64,000 nucleotides of DNA from Lithodes maja. Its lineage: Eukaryota; Arthropoda; Malacostraca; Decapoda; Lithodidae. This document shows, piece by piece, positions 10,060 to 22,025 of the stretch. A program made the translations under genes and the position numbers. The notes under the pieces are model-generated. The model was not told the origin of the DNA and made no database searches. It saw only the letters and a list, made by a program, of their open reading frames with translations. Position 1 is the first letter of the stretch; each line of letters starts with the position of its first letter. The stretch is taken from assembly GCA_037953745.1 (NCBI GenBank), contig JBAKBP010012354.1, forward strand, positions 1 to 64,000, read 5' to 3'.

Positions 10060-12002
10060 TCGGCCGGCCTCTCGGCAACGACTAAGGGTAGAACCTCAGA
10101 AGCGGGCATTGCAAAGTCGTTGCCGAGAAGAAGGTCGACGCCCTCCACTGGCAGTTTCTCCACAATCCCAACATCCAATTCACGTGCCACACCATCCACC
10201 TCCAACTCAAACCGCACCAGCGGGTATGACCGAGTTGCATTAATACCCTGCACCACTACCACCCGAGCCGCATTTATAGGGTAGCCAGTCAAGTTTTTCA
10301 TCAAAGTCTGGGAAGCACCTGTATCACGCAAGACCTCTACTCCATGCTTGCGCCCCGCCCACATCACGCAACCCCGTCCTCTATGGTCGCAAAAAACATC
10401 CTGAGCAGGGTTCGAGCCTCCCAGGTGCTTCTGCACTGGCTGTGCCTCAGCCTCTGACGAACTGCCCCGGGCAAACTCAGAAGACTTCAGAGACACACCA
10501 ATGTTGCAGGCCAAAGACACAGCTGCTGTAGGTGGTTTGCTAGGACAGACTCTTGCAAAGTGCCCCTTTTTATGACATTGATAACACTCTAACTCCCCTT
10601 TGGGCTTCCCTTGGTACTGGGAAGGGCCCGGCCCCTTCTTAAATGGGACGGTGCTAGTCTTGTGGTCAGTCTTGGTATCGTAACTCTTGTACTTGTTTGC
10701 ATAAGATATATTACTAACTCGGGGGGGTGGGGCGTCACGCCCCTTATTACCTGCCTCACTACGCTGGGCAGACCCGCACCCACGAATTAATGATAGCCGG
10801 AGGTCAGCCATCTCAGCTGCCTCCTGTAGAGTTTTTGGATTCTTTTCTTTAATAGTTAAAGTCATTTCTGCACCTGTACACTTATAAAACTGCTCGAGCA
10901 GAAACAGCTCAGTCAACTGTTCGGCCGTCTCAGCTTTCTCAGAACGTGTCCAGTTTGTAAGTGCATCTTTTAAGTCCCGGGCATGTTCAAGAAAGGTCGC
11001 CTCCCTAGTCTTTGTAACACCCCGAAACTTCAATCGATATGTTTCTGGTTGCAACTCGTATGCCCGTAGGACAGCTCTCTTCAATTCTGGGTAGTCAATG
11101 CAAGACTCTAAAGGCAGTGCATCATAAGCCTTCAGACCCTTACCCGTAAGTCTTGAGGAGACCAGAGCTGCCCACTTCTCTTCAGGCCAATTATGCTCCC
11201 TACACTTCTTCTCAAAACGATTAAAAAATTCTGTGACTTCAGTTTCACTAAATGCCGGCACCAATTTGACTAAGTGGGACAAGGACTGTTCTCTTACTTG
11301 GCCCTCACGGCCCATCCGAATCCCTGTCGACTCTGCACGAGTCTTATCTAAACCTATTTGAGCACAATATTTCTCTGAGTCGTACCTAAGCTCAGCCTCG
11401 TGCCTCCTCGTCTCATTCTCCTGCCTTCTAGACTCAGCCTCAATCTCATGCTTCCTAGCCTCAACCTCAATCTCCTGCTTCCTAGCCTCATTCTCCTGCT
11501 TCCTAGACTCAGCCTCAATTTTAGCAAGCTCAAGTCTAAATATCATATCTGGAGACAGGCAGGAAGAGGGAGCTGCCACTACTGAAGGAGGGGGGGCAAG
11601 AACTGGGGAACCACCATACGCACCGCCCGAGGGCACTCCAATCTTCCAATTCTCATCCCTCTGTGGGAGAGTGCTAACCTCCGGCAACTGAGTGGACGGC
11701 ACTGTGGGAGTCGAGTGAGAGGGGATCTGGGGAGGAACCCCCCCAAACGCCCTCTCCTCCGAAACCCCATGTCGCCCACGCAACACCCAGGAAATCAGCT
11801 CCCCCTTGGACATCCCTCCTACATTGGATAGACCCAAAACCTTGGCTATCAGGTGCAAGCCATAAATATCCACCCCAGTCAGCCTCCCCTCCGTCACATG
11901 GTACTGCTTACTCACAAAAAGTCTAGCATCCTCCTCACTAGTTACTAACGGCACCTCCTCAAATGGCATCTCTCGCTCCTCGTCAGTGCTAGGGCACGAC
12001 AT
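10056..12002 (-). CDS. Element B gag and aspartic protease
   Basis: N-terminal polyprotein of element B. I place the start at the ATG whose complement is 12000-12002, because the upstream in-frame GTG is not a likely start and an equivalent ATG is shared by A, D and E. In order: an N-terminal domain, a Pro/Ser-rich stretch, a charged helical segment rich in ARKQE repeats (predicted coiled coil), a capsid-like region (KLVPAFSETEVTEFF to MADLRLSLIRGCG), a CCHC knuckle (CYQCHKKGHFARVC), and a retropepsin-like protease with DTGASQTL and LLLGNDF. The ORF ends just after the protease by the frameshift near 10057. Gag would form the particle and bind RNA; the protease would cleave the polyprotein. 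Confidence 0.9.
   Translation of the reverse strand: MSCPSTDEEREMPFEEVPLVTSEEDARLFVSKQYHVTEGRLTGVDIYGLHLIAKVLGLSNVGGMSKGELISWVLRGRHGVSEERAFGGVPPQIPSHSTPTVPSTQLPEVSTLPQRDENWKIGVPSGGAYGGSPVLAPPPSVVAAPSSCLSPDMIFRLELAKIEAESRKQENEARKQEIEVEARKHEIEAESRRQENETRRHEAELRYDSEKYCAQIGLDKTRAESTGIRMGREGQVREQSLSHLVKLVPAFSETEVTEFFNRFEKKCREHNWPEEKWAALVSSRLTGKGLKAYDALPLESCIDYPELKRAVLRAYELQPETYRLKFRGVTKTREATFLEHARDLKDALTNWTRSEKAETAEQLTELFLLEQFYKCTGAEMTLTIKEKNPKTLQEAAEMADLRLSLIRGCGSAQRSEAGNKGRDAPPPRVSNISYANKYKSYDTKTDHKTSTVPFKKGPGPSQYQGKPKGELECYQCHKKGHFARVCPSKPPTAAVSLACNIGVSLKSSEFARGSSSEAEAQPVQKHLGGSNPAQDVFCDHRGRGCVMWAGRKHGVEVLRDTGASQTLMKNLTGYPINAARVVVVQGINATRSYPLVRFELEVDGVARELDVGIVEKLPVEGVDLLLGNDFAMPASEVLPLVVAERPAE
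10068..10130 (-). other. Inverted repeat inside protease coding region of B
   Basis: Arms 10068-10083 and 10115-10130 can pair over 16 bp with one G-U pair and a loop of about 31 nt. The same hairpin is present at the homologous site in C and D, and in weakened form in A and E. Confidence 0.8.
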
Positions 12003-12216
12003 ACTGAAGTCCACAAAAAAATTCTCGAGACAAAAGTGTTAAACTCCCTTATGTAAGCACTAATTACTAAATTAACTGGAGTCTCTTAAATGCTCTCCTA
12101 ATTGCCTTACAAAAAAAAATATTCTTCAATATGTACGCTAAAGTACGAACAAACAAATGTTGTACAACTCTGCAAAAAATTATACTGTTCACAAAATCCT
12201 AAGCAAGGTCGCCATT
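12003..12216 (-). promoter_or_regulatory. Element B primer-binding site and untranslated leader
   Basis: Directly inside the 5' LTR the minus strand reads AATGGCGACCTTGCTTAGG. TGGCGACC is the putative tRNA primer-binding site, since it begins TGG as expected for pairing to a CCA end. It is common to all five elements. The leader to the gag ATG has no ORF. Confidence 0.7.
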
Positions 12217-14075
12217 TGTTACGACCGGGCACTCGGGTACACTAGGGCTCTTACACAGGACTCGAGTATGGCTCGCTGCCACAACGGAAACACACGATCC
12301 CAACCCCAGAGTACTGCCAGCCGAACAAAAAACGCCACTACCCTCCAGAGTTCTATCTGCTATAACGGGGTATACAAGAACTCGGTACTAGCGTTTCACA
12401 CAACAGACTAATAACAAGACGGGAGTTATCTAGTCTGGTCAACAATCAAACAAAGAAGAAAGTACTACAACACTAAAGAATAGTGTTGGCCGAAGCCGAA
12501 GTAATCCACCCTTGACTAAGAACTTAAGAAGTCCTCCACCCTCTACTTCGGATCGGCACTATTACGTTACGTTAAACAATAGTCCTCGAGCATCAAGCAA
12601 GGAATCTTCTGATAAAGTTAGATGCTTCTCGAATACTCGTAAGAAGTAAGTATCGGATTTTGAACAGCAATTCAATAAGTAACACACTGGCAATTAACTA
12701 ATATTAAAGGCTTTAAATTGACATAAGAAGAATTATAATAATAGACAATAGTACATGGCAAACATTAAAAAGAAGTACTCCGACAATGCACTGACAATAG
12801 CCTACTAGGATTGTGCTCGTGGGCCACTAATCTCTAAAGTAGCTAAGCGTGCCACACATGAAATCAATAGTGCATAAACAATAACATACATAAGGAGAAG
12901 CTTCAATACTATGCTGTATCTGCTGGTCGAGCAAAGTCTAGCTGGGATATCTAAGGTTAGGAAACAATGGCTGAGCAAGCGGCTCGTAGCCTAGCGAGGT
13001 CCTTAAGACTGTGCGGCCAAATTACGTTAATTGACGGGATGCTCTCTTGAGAGATCCAGATCACTAGTATCTGGTTCTCTCCTGGCGATCCTCTCAAAGT
13101 CAAGCAAACGAGATAGCACAGTGTTGGGTGGCAGAGGCAAAAGCCCTCACTCGCAACACAGTGCTAAACTCTCAAGGTACACAGTCAGAAAGACCACCTA
13201 GGCTTCCCACGTCTCCGTTGCAATTGTACCGGTTCAACCAAAACCTAGTACTCATAGGAAATCACAACTCCCGAAACCTTATCCCAGTCTAGCATTACCT
13301 AAACCAGCAGAAAACAGGAACATGGATAATCGTACACAGGGAAATGCATATACGAGTGCAACAAACATCAATCAATCCTATTCTAGTTATCCCTTCCAAA
13401 ATAGGCTATCTAATAGGCATATATCTCGTGAGAACTCAAGCGATAATACTTTGGCTGACTAAATCTGCACCAAAGGGGTCATTGAGGTTATAAAGGGTCG
13501 AGAAGAGAAGAAGATAGGCTGTTCAGAGAGTAGAGAAAGTTCACATCAGTCGGAAGAATATGGATAGTTGCAAGGGATATGAGAAGTCGCTCTGCCTGAT
13601 GAGTTCTATAGAATTGTGGCGAGGACCTCTCCTTTTTATACTCGGCCCTCTAGCGGCATATCGCAAACTACTAAGGACCGCCCACTGACAATCATTACGT
13701 CATATTCTCTCTCAATCTGGGATCGACAAAGGATTTCCCACGCGCTTGAGGAGGGAGGAGGGAGGAGGGAGGAGGGAGGGAGGCCTACCTACCTCGTGGC
13801 GCGCTCACTGGCCGTCGTTACATAACTCTCTCTCTTCTCCTCATTATATATAAGTCCCACACACAATACTTATATCTAATGATATAAAATAGAACTCGTT
13901 GACTTAGAAGAAAACAAAATACATAATTATAATACTTATAGTACAACGGCTCACATAAACTGAGTTAGGAAACTCTACACGGACTACAGCCAAAGTTCCT
14001 GCCCTGACGATCCTAGCGAGAGTGGGGTCTGACTGAGCGTTCTGTACAGCATGCTCATACTCGGCATGCATCACA
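12217..14075 (-). repeat. Element B 5' LTR
   Basis: Matches 4506-6364 over its full 1859 bp. It contains a TATAAAA-type box on the minus strand (complement near 13633-13639), a GAGGGAG purine repeat near 13750-13783, the leader hairpin, and the same ends as element A. The LTR end GCATCACA carries one substitution relative to the 3' copy. Confidence 0.94.
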
Positions 14076-15486
14076 ATAGCCTGTATCTTGCTCAGGGGGG
14101 GGCACACCCGGCCTAACCCGACCACGAAGCCAAGATACTGCACAGTAGCCTTTACAAACTCGTACTTCCTCAGGTTCACCACCAGCCCAGCATCGTGCAA
14201 CTTCCCAAACAGGGTCTCTAAGTGCCTTAGGTGATTTTCAAAATTGTCATCATACACTATCACGTCATCAAGGTAGACCGTGCAGTTAGGGATTTCGTCA
14301 CAAATATCGTTCATCAGGTTCTGAAACGTGGCAGGTGCGTTCTTAAGCCCATAAGGCATTACGTTACATTGGTAGGTCTTGCCATCTACCACAAAACCAC
14401 AAACTTGCTTAGCTCGGTCCGACAGGGGTACTTGCCAGTAGCCTTTTACAAGATCAATTTTAGTAAGGTACTTTGCATTCCCTATCTTGTCCACGCTGTC
14501 GTCAACTCGAGGCAAAGGGTAAGGGTTGGTAGTGGTCAAGCCATTTAGCCTACGAAAATCTATGCAGAACCGCACCTTGCCGTCAGGTTTTGGCTGCAAC
14601 GTGACGGGTGATGTCCACTTCACATAACCTTCAGTGATCATCCCTCTCTCAACCATGTACTTTAACTCCTCCCGTAAAGCTGGCAACTTTACCGGGGGCA
14701 CACGGTAGGGCACTGACTTGAAGGGCACATTATCACCGACGTCCACGTCGTGCGTTACCTGAGTAGTGAGACCTGGGTGTTCGGCGAAAACAGAGGGGTA
14801 TGACCTGAACAGGCCTAGGACAGCAGCACCCTGGTGCTCAGGCAGGTGACTTACAGCTTGCCTAGCCTCTTGTTCAGTATTCCCCGCCCACTGTTCCGCG
14901 GAAATGACACAGTCCCAGCTATCCTCCTCAGCAGCATGACTGTCCCCACCTCCTTCTCCACCCTGGCCGCTGCAGGCCAGCACAGGGACAGTGAGAGGCT
15001 CTGAGGGGCGTCTCACATACTCTTTCATGAGGTTAACATGACATAACTGATGTTTTTTTCTACGGTCAGGTGTTGCAACGAGATAATCAAGGTCGGACAG
15101 TTTCTTAGCCACCACATACGGCCCAATAAACTTGGCAGAAAGGGGGTGTCCAGGCAAAGGTAAAAGCAACATTACCTCCTGACCCACCGAAAACTCCCGA
15201 AGCTTTACCTTGGCGTCATACTGGTGCTTCATGACCGCCTGTGCATTAACCAAGTTATTACCTGCCGCTGCCATGCAACCTATAAGTCTCTCCCGGCTCT
15301 CAAGGATATATTTAAGTACAGACCCCGGCTTCTCTTCGCCCTCCCAGATCTCTTTCACCATACTTAAAGGTCCTCTCACATTATGGCCAAAGACTAGTTG
15401 ATTTGGACTGAACCCCAGGCTCTCTCCTGGGACTTCACGTGCAGCGAACAGAACATACGGCAGACCCAAATCCCAATCAGTGTCAT

Positions 15487-15490
<4 letters not shown>
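14076..15490 (-). pseudogene. Element C pol, integrase C-terminus and reverse transcriptase segment
   Basis: Middle part of the element C polyprotein. It starts in the integrase core just after the point of the LINE insertion (DWDLGLPYVLFAAREVPGE). It continues through the GPYVVAKKLSDLDYLVATPDR-type C-terminal domain and a linker. RT follows, with LQPKPDGKVRFCIDFRRLN and TVYLDDVIVY (the two catalytic Asp). It ends at KIQAI, where element B is inserted. A simple ORF reads on through the poly-A of the LINE as a run of Lys and into B's LTR as unrelated residues; neither belongs to the gene. Internally the frame is open. Confidence 0.88.
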
Positions 15491-15517
<27 letters not shown>

Positions 15518-15893
15518 TCTATGTGATTGAGGGAGGCAAAAGGCATAACTGCCTATAGCGAGTGCCTCCCCCATAGTTGAAAGAGTGACAGGGCCAAAAT
15601 CAAGGGACGTTCGAGCCAAAATGCCTGGACACACGGAGTTTGAAGCAATTTAAGTCATAGGAAGAGGGAAAGACTGATTCTGGGAGAGAGTTCCAGAGCT
15701 CAGCTGTTGAGTAGAAGAAAGTTTGAGAGTAACGTTTCACTCTTGGGTTGGAGAGTTGCACAGAGTAGGGGTGGGATTGAGTTGCAAGACGGGTACCACG
15801 TGCCCTACGTAAAGGAGGTGGTATGCACTGGGATAGCTCTGAGGAACACTGATTATTATAGTAGCGATAGAATAGCGAGAGAGATGCAACATT
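15491..15893 (-). mobile_element. 5'-truncated LINE tail inserted in element C integrase
   Basis: A T-run of 28 nt at 15491-15518 is the poly-A tail of a minus-strand LINE. The following sequence encodes the LINE C-terminus (SLSLFYRYYNNQCS... ending near the tail) and matches 22026-22400 and 60572-60930, so three copies of this 3' end lie in the window. The insert is about 0.4 kb. I could not define a clear target-site duplication. It separates the element C integrase after CYCAV. Confidence 0.88.
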
Positions 15894-18800
15894 AACTGCA
15901 CAGTAACAGCGTAGCATACTCTTCAGGGTCGAGTGCCACCGCTCCAAGACTCCCTGACTCTCGGGATGGTAGGCTGACGACACTACAGAACATATACCGT
16001 GCAACTGAAGGGTTTGCTTGAACAATTTGGATGTAAAATTGCTCCCCTGGTCTGACTGCACCTCACGTGGAAATCCATAACGGGAACAGAACAATAATAA
16101 GTTTTTAACAACTGCCTTTGCCGAGCCGTTTCTCATGGGGTATGCGTCCGGGTATCTCGTAGCCGCATCCATGATTGTCAACAGGAATTTATTGCCACTA
16201 CTAGTAGGCGGGAAAGGGCCAACCAAATCTACTACAACTTTGCTGAACGGAGGCCCGGTGACAGGTATGGGAAACAAAGGTGCCTTCGGGATTGTCTGGT
16301 TAGGCTTCCCCGTTGTCTGGCAGGTCGCACACCCAGCCACCCATGCACAGACATCAGCCTTGACCCCAGGCCACCAGAAAAACCTGCCCAATGCCGCCAA
16401 TGTTTTTGTTACCCCCAAATGACCCGCCACCGGCACATCATGCGCCAGACACAATAAGGACTCTCTATACTTATTTGGAACAACCACCTGGTCTACTACC
16501 CTCGCACCGCCCTCCCACTTCGATTTGGGGTCTAGAAATCTGCGGTACAATATCCTGTTGAGCCTAAAGAAATCTCCCGGCTTCGCATCCCCATCTTCCT
16601 CCAACTCTATGGCACCATTGCTATAACGAGCTAGGCTAGCGTCTTGCAGCTGCTGCTCACTAATGTCCCTGGGCGTCAATGCATCAAGATGGTTTTGTAA
16701 TAAGACATTACCCCGGCTAGTAGGCTCTACTGCCTTAGTGGCTCTCGCTACAGCTCTTGCCTCACGCGAAGTCTTACCCAACTCTGCCTTGTTACACACC
16801 ATATCTGGGCCAGAGTCAACTCCCGTGTTTATTATAGGTCCAAGTACCGAATCACCGAGAAGTGCAGCAGAATCAATGTCCCTTTTCCTGCCCTTAGCAA
16901 CCTTCTCCTGATCCTTCCTCCACTGTCCCCGAGGTTGAGTGCTAGGCTGTGCAGGAGCCGCAGAGCGAGATCGGGTTACCACACAGGCCATCTTATCCTG
17001 TTGGCACCTCCCAACCCATTCCCGATTCTCACCATCCACGTCGGCCGCCCTCTCGGCAACGACTAAGGGTGGAGTCCCGGAAGTGGGCACCGCAAAGTCG
17101 TTGCCGAGAAGAAGGTCGACGCCCTCAACTGGCAAACACTCAACGATCCCTACATCCAGCTCCCTGCACACCTCTCCCACTCTCAACTCCAACCTCACAA
17201 GTGGGTATGACCTCGTAGCATTTATACCCTGCACCACAACAACTCTGGCCGCATTTATCGGTTTCCCTGTGAAGTTCCTCAACAAAGTTTGCGAAGCCCC
17301 CGTATCCCTCAGCAAGTCAACCCTCCGTAGTTCACTCCCCCAGCTCACAAACCCGTGCCCCCGATGGCTACAGAAAGTGTCCCGGACAGGTGTCGAGCCT
17401 TCCGTACGCTTCTTTACCGCGTGTGCCTCAGCTGCTGACAACCTACCCCGGGCAGTTGCTGCAGCCTTCAGAGACACACCGATACTGTGAACCAATGACA
17501 CCGGCTTAGCGGGAGTGTTACTAGGGCACTCACGTGAATAATGGCCTAGCTTCTGACATTTGTAACATTTCACATCCCCAATGGGCTTCTTCCCTTGTGC
17601 GGGCGAAGAAGGGGCCTGACCTTTAGTAAACGGGAGAGGCTTGTGTTTGTAGGTGTTATTAGGTGCAATGCATTTAGTGTGGTTATGTGTGTCATAGGAT
17701 TTGTTATTATCGAAAACTCTGGTGGGTGGGGTATAGCGCCCCTTCTGCCCTGACTCAGCCCTCTGAGCGGCACCGCAACCACGAATCAATGATAATCTGA
17801 GGTCTGCCATCTTGGCAGCCTCCTCTACTGTCTTGGGACATTTTTCCTTAATGTTCAGCGTTAGATCGGTTCCAGTACATTTGTAAAACTGTTCCAGATA
17901 GAAAAGTTGCTTAATTTCCTCAGCCGACTCTGCGTGCTCGGACCGAAACCAGTTATTACCTGCATCTGTTAAGTCCCGTGCGTGCTCCATAAAACTGACG
18001 TCGCTCTTCTTATTCACGCCACGGAACTTCAATCTATAAGTTTCGGGTTGCAGTTCGTAGGCCCGGAGCACAGCCTCCTTCACCAGTCCATACACAACAC
18101 TCTCGTCCAGTGACAGTGCATCGTAGGCTTTCAACCCCTTACCCACTAGACGTGATGAAACTAATGCTGCCCATTTAACCTCCGGCCAGTCATACTCACG
18201 ACACTTCTTTTCGAAACGAGCAAAAAACTCAGTCACTGCTGTCTCATCAAATGCGGGTACTAACTTAATTAAATGCGAAAGTGAGTCTGTAACCCGGTGC
18301 CCACCACCGAGATGACGCCCCGTGGTCTCTACTCTAGACTTCTCGACATCCATTTCAGCCTGGTACCTGGTTGCATCCTGATTGGCTTGGATTCTAGCAA
18401 CCTCTATGCGTTCTATACTAGCCTGTTGTATCTGAGTCTCCTGCAGCTTAATCCGTTCTATACTAGCCTGTTGTATCTGAGTCTCCTGCAGCTTAAACTT
18501 AGCTAGTTCTAGCTGAAATAACATCTCAGGAGACAGGCCTGGGGGGGGAGAGCACAAAATGGGGGATCCACACCGAGACGTGTTTACGGGTAAGCCAGCT
18601 TGCCCTTGAGAACCCTCCTGCTGCATCGTGCTAAGACTCGCTGGCTGAGGGCCCAGCTCAGGGGTAGAGTGGAATGGAGGCTTGGAGGGAACCCCCCAAG
18701 ACCCCACTCCACCCACCGCCCCATCGCCATCACCCAACAAACATGCCACCAAATTCTTCTTGGGCCAACTGTCAGGACAGTCCCGCCCCAAAACCGTGGC

Positions 18801-19010
18801 TAAACAGCGAAGACCGTAACAATCAATAGCCTGCAGGCGCTGTTCGGTCAAAGGTGTCTTCAAAAATGCCCGGGCATCCCTCTCTCCACTTATAACACTC
18901 CCCTCCCTAAACATCTGTTGTACTTGCTGGTTACTAGGCTGTACCGTGTTATCCTCCCCCGTAAATGATGAGTCATTAGACATAGTGCTGGTTATACAAT
19001 TGCTGTTCAT
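15894..19010 (-). pseudogene. Element C gag, protease and integrase N-terminal part
   Basis: Starts at an ATG complementing 19008-19010; a second in-frame ATG nine codons later aligns with the gag starts of A, D and E. In order: N-terminal domain, Pro-rich stretch, a helical segment with a 45-bp in-frame tandem duplication (two copies of KLQETQIQQASIERI), capsid-like region (KLVPAFDETAVTEFFARFEKKC), CCHC knuckle (CYKCQKLGHYSREC), protease (DTGASQTLL, LLLGNDF), HHCC finger (LAHDVPVAGHLGV...CATCQTTGKP) and the integrase core through GVLERWHSTLKSMLRCYC. It is cut there by the LINE tail, and a naive ORF continues for about 100 residues of LINE sequence. Gag is clearly diverged from A and B, so C is a separate family of the same lineage. 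Confidence 0.9.
17049..17111 (-). other. Inverted repeat inside protease coding region of C
   Basis: Arms 17049-17064 and 17096-17111 pair over 16 bp with one G-U pair. This is the homologous position to the repeats in A, B, D and E, and the arms are conserved although gag around them has diverged strongly. Confidence 0.8.
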
Positions 19011-19253
19011 AAAAAAAAAGAAGTGCTTATTACTAATTGCAGTCTCGACTCACAAAATGTTAAAGATGCTTGAATGACTCTACTCTAGACACCCCCAACG
19101 AAACAATCTGCAAGTCCACCAATACAATAATGACACAATAAAAATTCCTCCAATATGCAAGAAAATTCTAGCCAGCTCTACTAGGTAGCATAGAATAGTT
19201 CTCCAAAAAACATGTGATAGGATACTACTGAATCTTGTGCAAGGTCGCCATTT
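18984..19253 (-). promoter_or_regulatory. Element C primer-binding site and leader
   Basis: Next to the 5' LTR the minus strand reads AAATGGCGACCTTGCACAAG, giving the same TGGCGACC primer site as the other elements. The leader up to gag is non-coding and AT-rich. Confidence 0.7.
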
Positions 19254-21066
19254 TGTTACGGCTGGATCGGCAATACATATTCGGGATTCTTGATCGTAGG
19301 ACAGAAATGGCTTATGTGACAACGACACGCTCGATTCCAGTCCCAAATACTATATGCTCCAGACAACAAAAGCACCAACGCCCTACAGAGTTATCGTCTA
19401 TGGTAACGAGGTACCTTAACTCGGCGAAAGTGTACAACAGGGGTAGGCTATGAGGCTAAACTCCCTCAGACATTTATAGGTTACGTTATTACTAAAGAAA
19501 TGCAATACTCAAGAAACTACGTTAATATTAAGCCTCTAATAATGTAGAATAGAAGCAGGCTAAAGGTATGACAGTGAAATGCTAAATGACAAATGTACAC
19601 GCCTACTTGAAAGCGCGTGCACTAGAATAACTGTCCCCTACTAACATGCACTAGCATGTAGCATACAAGATGTTCATGATCCAGTAGATACCTAATAATA
19701 CACATGGAAGGAACATAAATAGTAGTCACTTATTATAAGAATGAATCTATACTTGGAATAACTAAAAGGTTGCAGGCAACAGTACTGCGCCGGTAGCCTA
19801 CTACCGCATAGGCTACTTCGCTTCTCTCACTCTGTCTCCCCTCTGAGTCCGTATGCGCCCTACGCAATAGAACTCCGGAAACAGCAGCAAAACGACAGTG
19901 CAGTTAATTGATACATGAAAGTATTAATAGTGTTGTCTTGTGTGTGAGTAATGTGTATTGTAAAGTGTTACATACATAAACTTAAAGAGAGCTGCAATGC
20001 ATAGTAAAATAAAGATATAACCCACTCATCATCCCCATGTGTTCTAGCTAGCAGGCCAAGTCACAGGAACAACGAGTCCCAGCACCGAAAGCGAGAACCC
20101 AGGAAAAGACTGCAGAGAACACAAGGACAGATAAATTACGTTACTCTACTATACCGGCACTACGAGCGAGCTGTAGTCTCTGGTACTGCACTCGCTCCTG
20201 GCTCGGTAGGCAAATCAAGGCTAAGTCCTCGCCCCTCTACAGACAACTCCTGGGCATGGTCGGGCTCTTACACATGGCACTAGTCTAGTCACAAATTGGA
20301 TGATGAGCTGGGCATATAACTCGTGAACATGTAGAACGTTCACCAACTATCCTCATCAAGAAGATCGCTGTTCACATTAACCCCTTAAATCTAATACATG
20401 TAAATATATGCTTGTCCTAAGAGTAATACGAGAGGTGAGTGCTGAAACTCCTTTAGGACCTCAAGGGAAGGGTATGCATTTAAATAGAGAGAAGAATGAA
20501 ATGAGAGTAATGTCGTCAAAGAGAAAGAGTGCAACCGTGAGAAGCCGGGAGAGAGGGCAAGGGATGTTAGAATCTCAAAGGTTCTAGGCAACCTGATCAT
20601 GGAACACACAGCGAGCCTCCAGGCAATGTGCAGTACGACAACATGGGCAACCCAGGCAGCATAGGCAGGCGGCAATGGACTACCAACCCTGTCGCACCTA
20701 GCTATAAGCGCAAGGCTGCCAACCGGTCCATACGTCTGGCAACCACCACTCCGGCAGCGTGGCGCGTTGCTACCCTCTCGCTCTGAAAACTAACTCACTC
20801 TCTCTCTCTGAATTCCTATTGTCTCATCTATCAACTTCTCTATTGATACTACATATTAAATGGAAGGTCTCGACATGGCTTAAAACAAAACCCACCACTG
20901 GTTAGCACATGACGAGACCTTTGCAGAGATACAAAGAACATAGTTATACGTTGTCACACTCAATATAAGCAGCCAGCACGGTATACAGCGGTACCACACA
21001 GTGGCGGTACAGTGGAGTACCAAGGAGTACAATCAGGTTGCGTTGCCACGCACTGGGTGCGTCACA
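19254..21066 (-). repeat. Element C 5' LTR
   Basis: Direct repeat of 1793-3604, differing by a 2-bp (TA) insertion near 20983 and a 1-bp difference near 19327. Leader hairpin at 20166-20195. Ends TGTTACGG...GCGTCACA on the plus strand. Confidence 0.95.
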
Positions 21067-21070
21067 CTAT

Positions 21071-21666
21071 ATATGTGTGTTCATTGCAGTGCATCGTTCT
21101 TGACTATATTGATTTTATCTTCTCATTTAATTAATGAATTGTAAGAGCTCATTTGTCATCCACTTCTGCCATTTCACTTTTCCACCTTAGGTGCTAGTTC
21201 TTCAGCGGATTCTGTGAGATTCTGTGATATTTGTGTTAAAAAATACAAAACTTTAATTGGTGCTTAGTTTAGCCAAAGTACTGTATAAGGTGCAATGCAG
21301 AAGTGACAATCGTTGTTGTAGACCACAGGCGCCTGTAGATCATAAGGAACTGTTGCTTTAGACTTGAAGAAACTGTGTTTGGTGCGAGCAAGTTTGAACA
21401 TTTACAATTAAACGTACCCACGCTTATGTGGAGGCTTACATAATACTATTATAATATAAATGTAAATAGTGATTAACTAAGAAGATAACGTAATCTGTCA
21501 ACTAAGTTGACCAAAGAAAATATTCGGTTTCTATAAGGTGTAATATTTGACTATGTAAGGAATAATGTTATATATACAGTATGTTAAATGTATGTATTTA
21601 TGTATAAATCTAACCTTCAGCCCTCCCATTCCTTGCAACCCTCCCCCCCCCCCTTCTCTCTCTCGT

Positions 21667-21741
<75 letters not shown>

Positions 21742-21849
21742 TTCTCTCTATTTCTCTCTCTCTCTGTCGTGCTTTGTCCGTGGTATGTGCAAAATAGGAT
21801 ATCTGATGATTTGCTGATCATCCAACATGATCAGAGAGATGATATTTAT

Positions 21850-21896
<47 letters not shown>

Positions 21897-22025
21897 ACAT
21901 ATATTGTCTGGACATCCTAAACCAGGGTCTAAATTGTTATGTCTCTCCTTTAATCAACTTTATGATGATCACGAGTCCAAAATGAAGCAATTCATGTGCG
22001 TGTGTGTTTGTTTCAATTTGTTTTT
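21071..22025. repeat. Flank with CT and GA microsatellites
   Basis: No gene is visible. A long (CT)n tract fills about 21653-21770 and a (GA)n tract about 21855-21894. The ORFs here translate to Ser/Leu or Arg/Glu runs and are microsatellite artefacts. Confidence 0.85.

Larger units (their letters stand above)
4502..14079 (-). mobile_element. Element B: Gmr1-like Ty3/gypsy LTR retrotransposon nested in C
   Basis: Full-length minus-strand element with two 1859-bp LTRs and a 4-bp target duplication ATAG (4502-4505 and 14076-14079). It interrupts element C pol between RT and RNase H. I see two substitutions between its LTRs (A/T near 5894/13605 and the G/A in the terminal GCGTCACA/GCATCACA), so it is very young. 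Internal coding matches element A almost throughout, so A and B are one family. One single-nucleotide deletion near 10057 splits the polyprotein. Confidence 0.93.
1789..21070 (-). mobile_element. Element C: Gmr1-like Ty3/gypsy LTR retrotransposon, interrupted
   Basis: Complete LTR retrotransposon on the minus strand, bounded by two LTRs of 1812 and 1813 bp and a 4-bp target duplication CTAT (1789-1792 and 21067-21070). Its polyprotein order is gag, protease, integrase, RT, RNase H. Two later insertions split it: element B (4502-14079) between RT and RNase H, and a LINE tail (15491-15893) within integrase. The LTR pair differs by only about three nucleotides (one 2-nt and one 1-nt indel), so the insertion is recent. 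The pieces of the reading frame outside the insertions look open, so decay appears to come mainly from the inserts. Family assignment rests on domain order and motifs. Confidence 0.9.

Noticed and set aside
10050..10065. Programmed frameshift between gag-PR and pol in element B
   Set aside because: The same joint is in frame in A, C, D and E; B simply lacks one nucleotide there.
15600..15893. Fusion of integrase with a new C-terminal domain in element C
   Set aside because: The extra residues come from a truncated LINE read through the junction; the rest of integrase continues beyond the LINE.
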